64,000 bases of DNA. Origin: Aminicella lysinilytica (lineage in GTDB: Bacteria > Bacillota > Clostridia > Peptostreptococcales > Anaerovoracaceae). Where the stretch lies: contig NZ_SNXO01000006.1 of the NCBI RefSeq assembly GCF_004362975.1, forward strand, positions 1 through 64,000, in the 5' to 3' direction. The notes beneath the pieces are model-generated. The model was not told the origin of the DNA. It saw nothing but the letters and a program-made list of their open reading frames with translations, and ran no database searches. Below are positions 16,666 to 25,383 of this stretch, one piece after another. The translations under genes and the position numbers were made by a program. The stretch's first letter is position 1; each line of letters starts with the position of its first letter.

Positions 16666-17850
16666 ATGAAAGAATTCCAATTAAAATACGGATGTAACCC
16701 AAATCAGAAACCGGCCAGGATATTTATGGACGATGGAACAGATCTTCCTGTTGAGATACTCAACGGCAAGCCTGGATACATTAACTTCCTGGATGCATTC
16801 AACAGCTGGCAGCTTGTAAAGGAACTGAAAGACTGCCTTGGAATGCCGGCAGCAGCGTCATTCAAGCATGTCAGTCCTACATCGGCCGCAGTAGGCGTCA
16901 GGATGGGCGATAAACTGAAAAGAGCGTGTTTTGTTGACGATATAGAGGGACTTGACGACTCGCCCATAGCCACAGCCTACGCAAGAGCCAGAGGCACCGA
17001 CAGAATGTCATCCTTTGGAGATTTTGCCGCTCTCAGCGACATCTGCGACGCTACAACGGCTACACTGCTGAAAAGGGAAGTATCTGACGGCATCATAGCT
17101 CCGGGATACACTGATGAAGCCCTGGAAATACTCAGGACCAAGAAAAAGGGCAATTACAATATAATCAAGATAGATCCTGATTATGTACCTGCCGTGAAAG
17201 AGCATAAGCAAGTTTTCGGCGTCACATTCGAACAGGGCAGAAACAACTACTCTGTGACAACTGATGACTTTACCAATATAGTAACTGATAATAAAACTCT
17301 GACTGAAGAAGCTAAACGCGACATGGTCATAGCCCTGATCACATTGAAATATACGCAATCCAACTCAGTAGCCTTTGTTCAGGATGGGCAGGCCATAGGC
17401 GTAGGTGCCGGCCAGCAATCCAGAATCCACTGCACTAGACTTGCAGGTGACAAGGCTGATTTCTGGCACCTGAGACAGGCCGATAAAGTTCTGGACCTTC
17501 CTTTCAAAGAGGATATCAGAAGACCTGAGAGGGATAACGCCATAGATTCATATCTGGGCACAGAGCCAGAAGAAATACTTAGGGATGGCGCATGGGAGAA
17601 TTTATTCACAAGGAAACCCGAACCGTTTACTAAGGTAGAACAGAAAGAATATCTGAAGACTATAACAGGCGTAGCTCTTGGAAGCGATGCCTTTTTCCCG
17701 TTTGGTGACAACATAGAAAGAGCCGCAAGAAGCGGCGTAACTTATATAGCAGAGCCGGGAGGTTCAGTGCGCGACCAGAATGTCATAGATACCTGCAATA
17801 AATACAATATGGTAATGGCATTTACAGGTATGCGCCTGTTCCACCACTGA
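16666..17850 (+). CDS. purH: AICAR formyltransferase (stand-alone PurH C-terminal type)
   Basis: This enzyme formylates AICAR to FAICAR with 10-formyl-THF. The 394 residues correspond only to the transformylase half of PurH. LKYGCNPNQ (6-14) matches the RYGENPHQ junction motif. SFKHVSPTSAAVG (65-77) carries the catalytic Lys67-His68 pair. KYTQSNSVAFVQDGQAIGVGAGQQSR and FFPFGDNIERAARSGV complete the fold. The MGS-like cyclohydrolase domain is absent; its role is taken by the PurO-like protein encoded immediately upstream. The short form is seen in other Clostridia. AGGAGGG precedes the start. Confidence 0.92.
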   Translation: MKEFQLKYGCNPNQKPARIFMDDGTDLPVEILNGKPGYINFLDAFNSWQLVKELKDCLGMPAAASFKHVSPTSAAVGVRMGDKLKRACFVDDIEGLDDSPIATAYARARGTDRMSSFGDFAALSDICDATTATLLKREVSDGIIAPGYTDEALEILRTKKKGNYNIIKIDPDYVPAVKEHKQVFGVTFEQGRNNYSVTTDDFTNIVTDNKTLTEEAKRDMVIALITLKYTQSNSVAFVQDGQAIGVGAGQQSRIHCTRLAGDKADFWHLRQADKVLDLPFKEDIRRPERDNAIDSYLGTEPEEILRDGAWENLFTRKPEPFTKVEQKEYLKTITGVALGSDAFFPFGDNIERAARSGVTYIAEPGGSVRDQNVIDTCNKYNMVMAFTGMRLFHH

Positions 17851-17869
17851 TGACAAGGGAGGAATCAAT

Positions 17870-19141
17870 ATGAAAGTAATGGTCGTAGGCGGTGGCGGTA
17901 GAGAGCACGCTATAATCAAAAAGATCAAAGAAAGTCCCAAGGTGGATGAGATTTACGCATTGCCGGGCAATGGCGGTATCGCCGCTGACGCAACCTGTGT
18001 AAATATAGGCGCAGAAGATCTCGACGCCATTGTAGATTTCGCAAAAGTAAACAAGATGGATTTTGCCGTAGTTGCTCCTGATGACCCCCTTGTAATGGGT
18101 CTGGTGGATATGCTGGAAGACAAGGGGATACCTTGCTTCGGACCCCACAAGGATGCAGCCATAATAGAGGGAAGCAAGGCCTTCGCTAAAGATCTTATGA
18201 AGAAATATGGCATTCCTACTGCTCAGTACGAGGTGTTTACTGAAATGGAGCCTGCTCTGAAGTATGTTGAAGACTGCAAGATACCTGTAGTTGTCAAAGC
18301 TGACGGTCTTGCCAAGGGGAAAGGCGTCATAATAGCGGAAGATAGAGATACTGCCAGAAATGCCGTAGAATCAATGATGGAAGATAAGATGTTCGGCGAC
18401 AGCGGCAGTTGCGTGGTCATAGAAGAATTCCTTACAGGCCCAGAGGTCTCAGTTCTGTCATTTACCGACGGAAAGACACTGATACCTATGGTATCCTCTA
18501 TGGACCATAAAAGGGCTCAGGACGGCGATAAAGGCCTCAATACTGGCGGCATGGGAACCATAGCTCCGAATCCTTATTACACCCAGGAAATTGCAGATCA
18601 GTGCGAGGAAGAGATATTCCTGCCTACGATGATAGCCATGAACAGGGAGAACAGAAGCTTTTCCGGCTGCCTGTACTTCGGCCTCATGCTTACGGAAGAA
18701 GGACCTAAAGTCATAGAATATAACTGCAGATTCGGAGACCCTGAGACACAGGTTGTCTTGCCGTTACTGGACAGCGACCTTATGGATATATTCCTGCATG
18801 TTTCAAGGGGAACACTGTCAAGTGCAAAGGTTTCCTTCGCTAAGGATGCTGCCTGCTGTGTAGTAATGGCAACGAAGGGATACCCGGGGTCATATGGCAA
18901 GGGTTATCCTATAAGCATACCTGAGGATGTGAAAAATGTATATGTCGCAGGAGCTACCGTCGAAGCTGACGGTTCACTGCGTTCCAACGGCGGCAGGGTC
19001 TTGGGAGTAACTGAACGCGGCAGCGATATAAGAGAAGCCATAGATAAAGCCTACAAGTCTGTAGAGAAGATATCATTTGAAGATGGATTCTACAGACACG
19101 ATATCGGCCAGAAAGCACTAAAAGCAATGGAGGGTAAATAA
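17870..19141 (+). CDS. purD: Phosphoribosylamine-glycine ligase PurD
   Basis: PurD, an ATP-grasp ligase, joins phosphoribosylamine and glycine to GAR. The 423-residue protein has the N-terminal VVGGGGREHAI signature and the VVAPDDPLVMGLVD segment. The ATP-grasp core includes VVKADGLAKGKGVIIA, and GGMGTIAPNPYY and YNCRFGDPETQVVLPLL lie in the active site. Length is normal. GGGAGG lies before the ATG. The stop (TAATG) overlaps the purL start by one base. Confidence 0.96.
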   Translation: MKVMVVGGGGREHAIIKKIKESPKVDEIYALPGNGGIAADATCVNIGAEDLDAIVDFAKVNKMDFAVVAPDDPLVMGLVDMLEDKGIPCFGPHKDAAIIEGSKAFAKDLMKKYGIPTAQYEVFTEMEPALKYVEDCKIPVVVKADGLAKGKGVIIAEDRDTARNAVESMMEDKMFGDSGSCVVIEEFLTGPEVSVLSFTDGKTLIPMVSSMDHKRAQDGDKGLNTGGMGTIAPNPYYTQEIADQCEEEIFLPTMIAMNRENRSFSGCLYFGLMLTEEGPKVIEYNCRFGDPETQVVLPLLDSDLMDIFLHVSRGTLSSAKVSFAKDAACCVVMATKGYPGSYGKGYPISIPEDVKNVYVAGATVEADGSLRSNGGRVLGVTERGSDIREAIDKAYKSVEKISFEDGFYRHDIGQKALKAMEGK

Positions 19142-22100
19142 TGGTTTACAGGATTTATGTAGAAAAGAAAGATGAATTTGCCAGCGAAGCTGAATCTCTG
19201 AGGAAGGAAATGATCAGTCTGTTCCAGTTGAATGATTTCGACGACCTGAGAATAGTGAATAGATATGATGTTGAAAATCTTCCAGAAAATCTCTTTAAAT
19301 ATGCAGAAACTACTGTATTTTCAGAGCCTCAGGTAGACAACGCATATGATAAACTGAATATCTCCGATTCAGACAAGGTATTTGCTGTAGAGTATTTGCC
19401 GGGACAGTTCGATCAGAGAGCTGAGTCAGCAGCAGAGTGCATACAGCTCATTTCTAAAGGCGAGAGACCTGTAGTGAGAACTGCTAAGATTTATATAATG
19501 AAAGGTGATCTCAGCCATAAGGATATAGATACTATTAAGAACTACGTTATTAACCCTGTGGAAGCAAGAGAGGCTTCACTGGAAGAGTATGACACTTTAA
19601 AGACAGATTACGATATCCCTACAGAAGTCAAGACTCTGGATGGATTCAACAATATGGATGATGAGGCATGCGGCGAATTCATCAAGGAATATGGTCTTGC
19701 AATGGATAGGGGAGACCTGGAATTCTGCCAAAACTACTTCAAATCAGAACACAGGGATCCAACTATAACAGAGATCAAGGTAATAGATACTTACTGGTCG
19801 GATCACTGTCGCCACACGACTTTCAATACGACTATAGACAGTGTGACATTCGAGGATCCTGAAATACAGAAGACCTATGAAGACTACATCAGAACCCGTG
19901 AAAAACTAAACAGGACCAAGCCTGTAACACTTATGGATATAGGTACACTGGCAGCTAAATACTTGAAATCTAAAGGTCTTATGGACAAATTGGATGAGTC
20001 AGAGGAAATAAATGCCTGCACTGTAAAAATGGATGTAGACGTTGACGGAAAGACCGAAAAATGGCTCCTTTTGTTCAAGAATGAGACTCATAATCATCCT
20101 ACTGAAATCGAGCCTTTCGGAGGTGCTGCTACTTGCATAGGCGGAGCCATCAGAGATCCGCTTTCAGGAAGGAGCTATGTCTATGGCGCTATGAGAGTTA
20201 CCGGCGCAGCAGATCCACTTAAGCCAGTGTCTGAGACTCTGAAAGGAAAACTGCCTCAGCGTAAACTGGTGACCACAGCCGCTGACGGGTACAGTTCCTA
20301 CGGAAATCAGATAGGACTTGCGACTGGTCAGGTAGACGAACTCTATCATCCAGGCTATGTAGCTAAGAGGATGGAAGTCGGCGCTGTCATAGCGGCAGCC
20401 CCTGCAGAAAACGTTCGCAGAGAAAGACCTGTAGACAGCGACATAGTAATCCTTCTCGGTGGAAAGACCGGAAGAGATGGATGTGGCGGAGCTACAGGAT
20501 CTTCTAAGAAACATACACTTGAATCGCTGAAGACCTGTGGCGCAGAAGTCCAGAAGGGCAACGCCCCAGAGGAAAGGAAACTTCAGCGGCTCTTCAGAAA
20601 CCCTGAAGCATCTAAAATGATCAAACGCTGCAACGATTTCGGAGCAGGCGGGGTTTCCGTTGCTATCGGAGAACTTGCCGATGGACTGGAAGTAGACTTA
20701 AACGCTGTGACCAAGAAATACGAAGGACTGGATGGTACCGAACTGGCAATCAGCGAGTCCCAGGAGAGAATGGCCGTAGTAGTTGCTGCAGAAGATGCAG
20801 ATGCCTTCTGCAAGCTGGCTGAGGGAGAAAACCTTGAGGCTACTAGAGTCGCAGTTGTTAAGGATGATCCATATCTGAGAGAATACTGGAACGGTAAAGC
20901 AATAGTGAATATTTCCAGGGCTTTCTTGGATACCAACGGCGCAGAGAAACACATAAATATTGAAATTCCTAAGCATACAGACTTCAGAAAGGAACACGGC
21001 AGTGATTTCCGGAAAGACTATATGGATCTGGCAGGAGATTTGAACGTCTGCTCCAAGAGGGGACTGTCAGAAGAATTCGACTCGACCATAGGTGCAGGCT
21101 CTGTTATGATGCCTTTCGGAGGCAAATACCAGAGAACGCCGGTACAGTCAATGGTCGATCTGGTATCCATAGAGAAAAAACATACGGATACATGCTCGCT
21201 TATGTCCTGGGGATTCAACCCTATGATATCCAGCGCAAGCCCATATCACGGTGCTTACCTGGCAGTAGTAGAGTCAGTTTCCAAACTTATTGCTACAGGG
21301 GCTTCGTTTAAAGACGTATATCTGTCATTCCAGGAATACTTCGAAAAGCCTGGTAATGATGGCAAACGCTGGGCCAAGCCAATGGCAGCGGTTTTAGGTG
21401 CTTTCAAAGCACAAAAGGAACTGGGAGTAGCCGCCATCGGTGGCAAAGATTCAATGAGTGGAACCTTTGAGGACATAGATGTCCCGCCGACATTGATATC
21501 ATTTGCGGTCACAACTGATAAAGCCGATAGGATAATCACTCCTGAATTTAAAGACGTTAACAGTAAATGTATTCTGTTAACTCCTGAATATGATGAAGAT
21601 GGTTTACCTACAGGTGAGTCACTCAAGAAGATATTCACTACTATGAACTCTATGAATTATAACGGACTCATTAAAGCAGCCTATACGCCGGGATATGGCG
21701 GTGTTGCAGAGTCTGTACTGAAAATGTCCATGGGCAACAGAATAGGTTTCAGATATGATGACAAGCTGTCCTTAGATGATATATTTGGATATCATTACGG
21801 TGCCTTCGTTATTGAAACAGATAAAAATGTCAATATAGAAGGTAATAATGCTACTTTGCTGGGAGAAACCACAGCCAGAAACACCATGGAGTGGGGCAGC
21901 AATGCTTTGCCTATGGAAGAGCTCTACATGGCTTATGAGAATAAACTGGAGCCAGTATATAAATGCAACATCAAGCCGGAACTGAAAAAGCTCGATACTT
22001 TCACATTTAACAGTAAGGATAAAGTTCACCCTAAGACTACAATTGCTGTTCCTAAGGTACTGATACCGGTATTTCCGGGCACAAACTGCGAGTACGACTC

Positions 22101-22845
22101 AGCCAAGGCCTTCAGAGACGCAGGAGCAGACCCAGAGATCTTTGTTATAAACAACCTTTCATCAGAGGCTGTAGCCAAGTCAGTAGAAGAATTTGCGGCT
22201 GGCATCAGAAAGTCGCAGATCATATTCATTCCTGGCGGATTCTCAGGAGGAGATGAGCCTGACGGATCCGGCAAATTTATAACAGCTTTCTTCAGAAATG
22301 CTGAGATAAAAGAAGCCGTAACAGATCTTCTGGACAACAGAGATGGTCTCATGGCCGGTATTTGCAATGGTTTCCAGGCTTTGGTAAAACTGGGGCTTGT
22401 GCCTTATGGTAAAATAGTAGAAACAGATGAAAACAGCGCGACATTGACATTCAATGAAATCAGACGTCATCAATCTAAGATCGTCAGAACTCGAGTGGCT
22501 TCCAATAAGTCACCATGGATGTCCAAGGTAAACGCCGGCGATGTTTTCATGGTTCCAATATCTCATGGTGAAGGAAGATTCATCGCACCGGACAGCTTGA
22601 TCAGAGAACTTGCTGATAATGGTCAGATACTGACTCAGTATGTAGATATGGCCGGGCAGGTTACTTCCGACATCCAATACAATCCTAACGGTTCATATTA
22701 CGCTATCGAAGGCATAACATCACCAGATGGAAGGGTAATTGGAAAGATGGGACATTCAGAGAGGATAGGTAAAGATCTATATAAGAATGTGCCTGGAATC
22801 TATGATATGAAGATATTCGAATCTGCAGTAGAATATTTCAAATAA
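19141..22845 (+). CDS. purL: Phosphoribosylformylglycinamidine synthase, single-chain PurL
   Basis: FGAM synthase converts FGAR to FGAM using ATP and glutamine. At 1234 residues this is the large single-chain form. A PurS-like N-terminal region is followed by the synthase core with the DHCRHTTF motif (near residue 222), FKNETHNHPTEIEPFGGAATC and a second AIRS-like repeat. A C-terminal glutaminase carries nucleophile Cys1075 (GICNGFQALVKLG), SHGEGRF and GHSERIG. Many Firmicutes use separate PurS, PurQ and PurL; this clostridial type is fused and slightly shorter than the E. coli enzyme. It closes the pur block; purB, purC and purK are not in the window. Confidence 0.96.
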   Translation: MVYRIYVEKKDEFASEAESLRKEMISLFQLNDFDDLRIVNRYDVENLPENLFKYAETTVFSEPQVDNAYDKLNISDSDKVFAVEYLPGQFDQRAESAAECIQLISKGERPVVRTAKIYIMKGDLSHKDIDTIKNYVINPVEAREASLEEYDTLKTDYDIPTEVKTLDGFNNMDDEACGEFIKEYGLAMDRGDLEFCQNYFKSEHRDPTITEIKVIDTYWSDHCRHTTFNTTIDSVTFEDPEIQKTYEDYIRTREKLNRTKPVTLMDIGTLAAKYLKSKGLMDKLDESEEINACTVKMDVDVDGKTEKWLLLFKNETHNHPTEIEPFGGAATCIGGAIRDPLSGRSYVYGAMRVTGAADPLKPVSETLKGKLPQRKLVTTAADGYSSYGNQIGLATGQVDELYHPGYVAKRMEVGAVIAAAPAENVRRERPVDSDIVILLGGKTGRDGCGGATGSSKKHTLESLKTCGAEVQKGNAPEERKLQRLFRNPEASKMIKRCNDFGAGGVSVAIGELADGLEVDLNAVTKKYEGLDGTELAISESQERMAVVVAAEDADAFCKLAEGENLEATRVAVVKDDPYLREYWNGKAIVNISRAFLDTNGAEKHINIEIPKHTDFRKEHGSDFRKDYMDLAGDLNVCSKRGLSEEFDSTIGAGSVMMPFGGKYQRTPVQSMVDLVSIEKKHTDTCSLMSWGFNPMISSASPYHGAYLAVVESVSKLIATGASFKDVYLSFQEYFEKPGNDGKRWAKPMAAVLGAFKAQKELGVAAIGGKDSMSGTFEDIDVPPTLISFAVTTDKADRIITPEFKDVNSKCILLTPEYDEDGLPTGESLKKIFTTMNSMNYNGLIKAAYTPGYGGVAESVLKMSMGNRIGFRYDDKLSLDDIFGYHYGAFVIETDKNVNIEGNNATLLGETTARNTMEWGSNALPMEELYMAYENKLEPVYKCNIKPELKKLDTFTFNSKDKVHPKTTIAVPKVLIPVFPGTNCEYDSAKAFRDAGADPEIFVINNLSSEAVAKSVEEFAAGIRKSQIIFIPGGFSGGDEPDGSGKFITAFFRNAEIKEAVTDLLDNRDGLMAGICNGFQALVKLGLVPYGKIVETDENSATLTFNEIRRHQSKIVRTRVASNKSPWMSKVNAGDVFMVPISHGEGRFIAPDSLIRELADNGQILTQYVDMAGQVTSDIQYNPNGSYYAIEGITSPDGRVIGKMGHSERIGKDLYKNVPGIYDMKIFESAVEYFK

Positions 22846-22861
22846 TGTAAGGAGGTAAGTC

Positions 22862-23209
22862 ATGAAGGATGACCTTATGAAAACGTTGAAAGATGCCGGA
22901 TTTGACACAGAAGGGACTTTGGAAAGATTTGGTGGAAGCGAAGAAATGTACGAAGAATTTTTAGGTACATTTCTTAAGGATAAAACTTTCGAAACTATAA
23001 AGCCTGCTTTTGATAAAAACGATAAAGAAGAGGCCCTGAACACTACTCATACTCTGAAGGGAGTGTCTGGGAACCTTGGAATGACAAGGCTGTATAAAGC
23101 CTGCTGTAATACAGTCGAACTTATCAGAGCCAATGAATTCGAGAAGGCCAGAGATTCATATGGCGAATTAGAAGCAGCCTATGAAGAAACATGCAATCTT
23201 ATCAAATAA
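22862..23209 (+). CDS. Stand-alone Hpt (histidine phosphotransfer) protein
   Basis: A 115-residue helical protein with the Hpt phosphorylation motif THTLKGVSGNLGM: phosphoacceptor His63, followed by Lys66-Gly67 and the helix-packing Gly-Asn-Leu-Gly. Hpt proteins relay phosphate between response regulators or receiver-containing kinases. No kinase, receiver or regulator gene is nearby. It has a strong AAGGAGG ribosome site 16 bases after purL and so is probably transcribed with the purine genes. Its partner must be encoded elsewhere, or it may serve a non-relay role. Confidence 0.82.
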   Translation: MKDDLMKTLKDAGFDTEGTLERFGGSEEMYEEFLGTFLKDKTFETIKPAFDKNDKEEALNTTHTLKGVSGNLGMTRLYKACCNTVELIRANEFEKARDSYGELEAAYEETCNLIK

Positions 23210-23233
23210 ACAAGAAGGGAAATTAACTAATAT

Positions 23234-24532
23234 ATGAACAATTGCTATCAACCGGATATTGAGACTGCGCCTCGCGAACAAATCAAGGCGTGGCAGGATG
23301 AAAGACTGGTTCGTACCGTAAAACACGTATACGACCATGTTGAATACTACAGGAACAAAATGAAGGCTATAGGGCTGGAGCCCGGCGATATCAAGTCGAC
23401 GGAAGATCTCTACAAGCTGCCTTTTATGAGCAAAGATGATCTTAGAGAAGCTTACCCCTATGGTTTGCTGGCAATGCCCCTCAAGGACTGCGTTAGGATA
23501 CAGTCTACCAGTGGCACTACAGGAAAGAGGGTAGTGGCTTTTTACACGCAGAATGATATAGATATGTGGGACGAATGTTGCGCCAGAGCGCTGGTAGCAG
23601 CCGGCGCCACACCGGAAGATGTCGTTCACGTTTCATATGGCTACGGCCTGTTCACTGGTGGAGCTGGATTTAACGGTGGAAGCCATAAATTAGGCTCTCT
23701 GACGCTGCCTATGTCATCAGGAAACACTGACAGACAGATACAGTTCATGACAGACCTGCATTCTACAATACTTTGTTGTACGCCTTCATATGCCGCATAC
23801 CTGACAGAGACCATCTGCGAAAGAGGACTGCAGGACCAGATAAACTTGAAAGCCGGCATATTCGGCGCTGAAGCCTGGAGCGAGGAAATGCGTCACGATA
23901 TAGAAGATAAACTTGGCATCAAGGCTTACGATATTTACGGCCTGACAGAGATATCAGGACCGGGTGTATCATATGAATGTCAGGAACAAGATGGTATGCA
24001 TATCAATGAAGATAACTTCATTGCTGAAACTATCGATCCGAAAACAGGGAAACCTGTACCTGACGGTGAAAAAGGGGAGTTGGTATTCACCAGCATTACC
24101 AAAGAAGCATTTCCTCTTATCCGTTACAGGACAAAGGATATCTGCATACTCAATAATGAACCGTGCGCCTGTGGAAGGACTTTCAAGAGAATGTCCAAAC
24201 CTCTGGGCAGAAGCGATGATATGCTCATAGTCAAGGGAGTCAACGTATTCCCAAGCCAGATAGAGACCGTTCTCATGAACGAGGGATATCCGGCCAACTA
24301 CCTGATTACAGTCACCCGTGAAAACAACAGTGATAAGATCGAACTGCAGGTAGAAATCACCAATGAGATGTTCTCCGATGAACTGTCTGAAGTTTCAAAG
24401 AGAGAAAAGAAGCTTGTGAATGCTCTTAAGTCGATGCTCGGCATCTATGTGGACGTGAGACTTGTTGCTCCGAAAACCATAGAACGCAGTGAGGGCAAGG
24501 CTAAGAGAGTTATAGACAAGCGGAATATATAG
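23234..24532 (+). CDS. paaK: Phenylacetate-CoA ligase (PaaK family)
   Basis: An adenylate-forming enzyme that activates aryl acids such as phenylacetate to CoA thioesters. The 432-residue protein has the AMP-binding P-loop STSGTTGKR (91-99), the YGLTEISGPGVSYEC segment, DYRTKDI-like FPLIRYRTKDIC and the hinge into the small C-terminal domain (GRSDDMLIVKGVNVFPSQIE). Length matches the family. The next gene encodes a double-ACT protein, a pair that recurs in anaerobes, often with indolepyruvate ferredoxin oxidoreductase for aromatic amino-acid fermentation; that oxidoreductase is not in this window. Substrate is inferred. Confidence 0.9.
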   Translation: MNNCYQPDIETAPREQIKAWQDERLVRTVKHVYDHVEYYRNKMKAIGLEPGDIKSTEDLYKLPFMSKDDLREAYPYGLLAMPLKDCVRIQSTSGTTGKRVVAFYTQNDIDMWDECCARALVAAGATPEDVVHVSYGYGLFTGGAGFNGGSHKLGSLTLPMSSGNTDRQIQFMTDLHSTILCCTPSYAAYLTETICERGLQDQINLKAGIFGAEAWSEEMRHDIEDKLGIKAYDIYGLTEISGPGVSYECQEQDGMHINEDNFIAETIDPKTGKPVPDGEKGELVFTSITKEAFPLIRYRTKDICILNNEPCACGRTFKRMSKPLGRSDDMLIVKGVNVFPSQIETVLMNEGYPANYLITVTRENNSDKIELQVEITNEMFSDELSEVSKREKKLVNALKSMLGIYVDVRLVAPKTIERSEGKAKRVIDKRNI

Positions 24533-24546
24533 AAAGGTGGTAAATT

Positions 24547-24978
24547 ATGGAAGTTAAACAAATCTCCGTTTTTCTGGAGAATAAACCTGGCATGCTCACT
24601 GAATTTGCCAAGATCCTACAGAAAAATGATATCAGTATGAAGGCACTGTGCCTGGCTGAAACGCCTGAATACGGCGTCCTCAGAATAATAGTAGATGACA
24701 ACTATAAAATTGCCACTGTCTTGAAAGATGAGGGTTATGTATACAGGGTAACACCGGTTTTGGCAGCAGTGATCCCGGATAAACCGGGTAGCCTTGTCAA
24801 GATACTTGATGTACTTGCAGCCAATGACATAAACCTAGAATATACATATGCTTTCATAACAAGAGAAAAAGACGAAGCATATATAATTATCCGTGTTCAG
24901 GATACAGAGAAAGCCAATAAAGTCTTCAGAGAAGCCGGAATCAAGCTTCTCTCACAGGATGAAATCGATAAAATGTAG
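24547..24978 (+). CDS. Tandem ACT domain protein
   Basis: A 143-residue protein made of two ACT domains. The first begins MEVKQISVFLENKPGMLTEFAKIL (residues about 1-70), the second begins VLAAVIPDKPGSLVKILDVLA (about 72-143). Each has the Gly-turn (ENKPGML, PDKPGSL) that contacts an amino-acid ligand. It probably senses an amino acid, likely aromatic given its partner paaK 14 bases upstream, and modulates that enzyme or its expression. AAAGGTGG precedes the ATG. It is the last gene on the plus strand. Confidence 0.85.
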   Translation: MEVKQISVFLENKPGMLTEFAKILQKNDISMKALCLAETPEYGVLRIIVDDNYKIATVLKDEGYVYRVTPVLAAVIPDKPGSLVKILDVLAANDINLEYTYAFITREKDEAYIIIRVQDTEKANKVFREAGIKLLSQDEIDKM

Positions 24979-25029
24979 TAAAACGAACAGCAATAATTCA
25001 AATTAAGACTAAATCCTAAGGGAAAAACA

Positions 25030-25080
25030 GACACCGTACCTGAATGGGGGAAGAACGATTCCTCGGGTACGGTGTCTTAT
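25030..25080 (+). terminator. Terminator hairpin after the purine/paaK operon
   Basis: GACACCGTACC (25030-25040) is exactly complementary to GGTACGGTGTC (25066-25076). The loop can extend the stem through GGGGAA/TTCCTC. The trailing TTATT is a weak U-tract, but the stem is strong and the position between convergent genes fits, possibly bidirectional. Confidence 0.7.
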
Positions 25081-25094
25081 TCAGAAGACTAAAT

Positions 25095-25122
25095 TATTCC
25101 TAAAATCTTAATTTTGGGAAAT
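25095..25122. other. dif-like imperfect palindrome (candidate Xer site)
   Basis: Two 11-base arms, TATTCCTAAAA and TTTTGGGAAAT, flank a 6-base centre (TCTTAA), the geometry of a chromosomal dif site. Compared from memory with the Bacillus subtilis dif arms, 15 of 22 arm positions agree. It lies exactly at the switch from all-plus to all-minus gene orientation, and a XerS-like recombinase gene lies about 5 kb away. Chance resemblance in AT-rich DNA remains possible. Confidence 0.3.
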
Positions 25123-25196
25123 GTTATTATATACAAATAAAGAACGCACTCAATCTGGCGCTTTTCTGCTGGTATACGTCTGCTCTATATCCTGTA

Positions 25197-25216
25197 ACCG
25201 TTGGTATTTCAATACT
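25197..25216 (-). repeat. Isolated copy of the phage-remnant palindrome
   Basis: CGTTGGTATTTCAA (25199-25212) is the exact inverse of the 14-mer found twice in the phage remnant. With flanks (TGTAACCGTTGG) it matches the copy at 2.08 kb at 20 of 21 positions. I found no phage gene beside it. Confidence 0.5.
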
Positions 25217-25352
25217 TGCAAATATTGAGGCTCTAATTTGCGTTTTAAGCGATTTTATTTCCCCTCTTGGTATAATCGGTCGCTGCGAAATCCTGTAAAT
25301 ATTGATAAATACAGGAAAAGCCACCTCTCGGTGACATTTCTCTGCAGTATGA

Positions 25353-25376
25353 TAAAAATTCAATCTCTTGATTGAG
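25353..25376 (-). terminator. Terminator of the yneA-like gene
   Basis: On the minus strand TCAATC, a 4-base loop and GATTGA (plus-strand 25360-25375) are followed by ATTTTTAT. This is a short but typical Rho-independent terminator just downstream of the LysM gene. Confidence 0.6.
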
Positions 25377-25383
25377 ACACTGT

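Larger units (their letters stand above)
24979..25352. other. Convergent intergenic region
   Basis: About 400 bases between the last plus-strand and the first minus-strand gene. It holds an 11-bp terminator hairpin (25030-25076), a dif-like imperfect palindrome (25095-25122), one copy of the phage-remnant palindrome (25197-25216) and the terminator of the minus-strand yneA-like gene. A 78-codon minus-strand frame (25127-25363) covers much of it, but I do not accept it as a gene. Confidence 0.6.

Noticed and set aside
25127-25363. 78-codon minus-strand frame with protein-like composition
   Set aside because: It starts with TTG inside the terminator hairpin of the yneA-like gene, has no good ribosome site, and spans the dif-like palindrome and the repeat copy. 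I recognise no family. It could be a decayed gene tail but cannot be supported.
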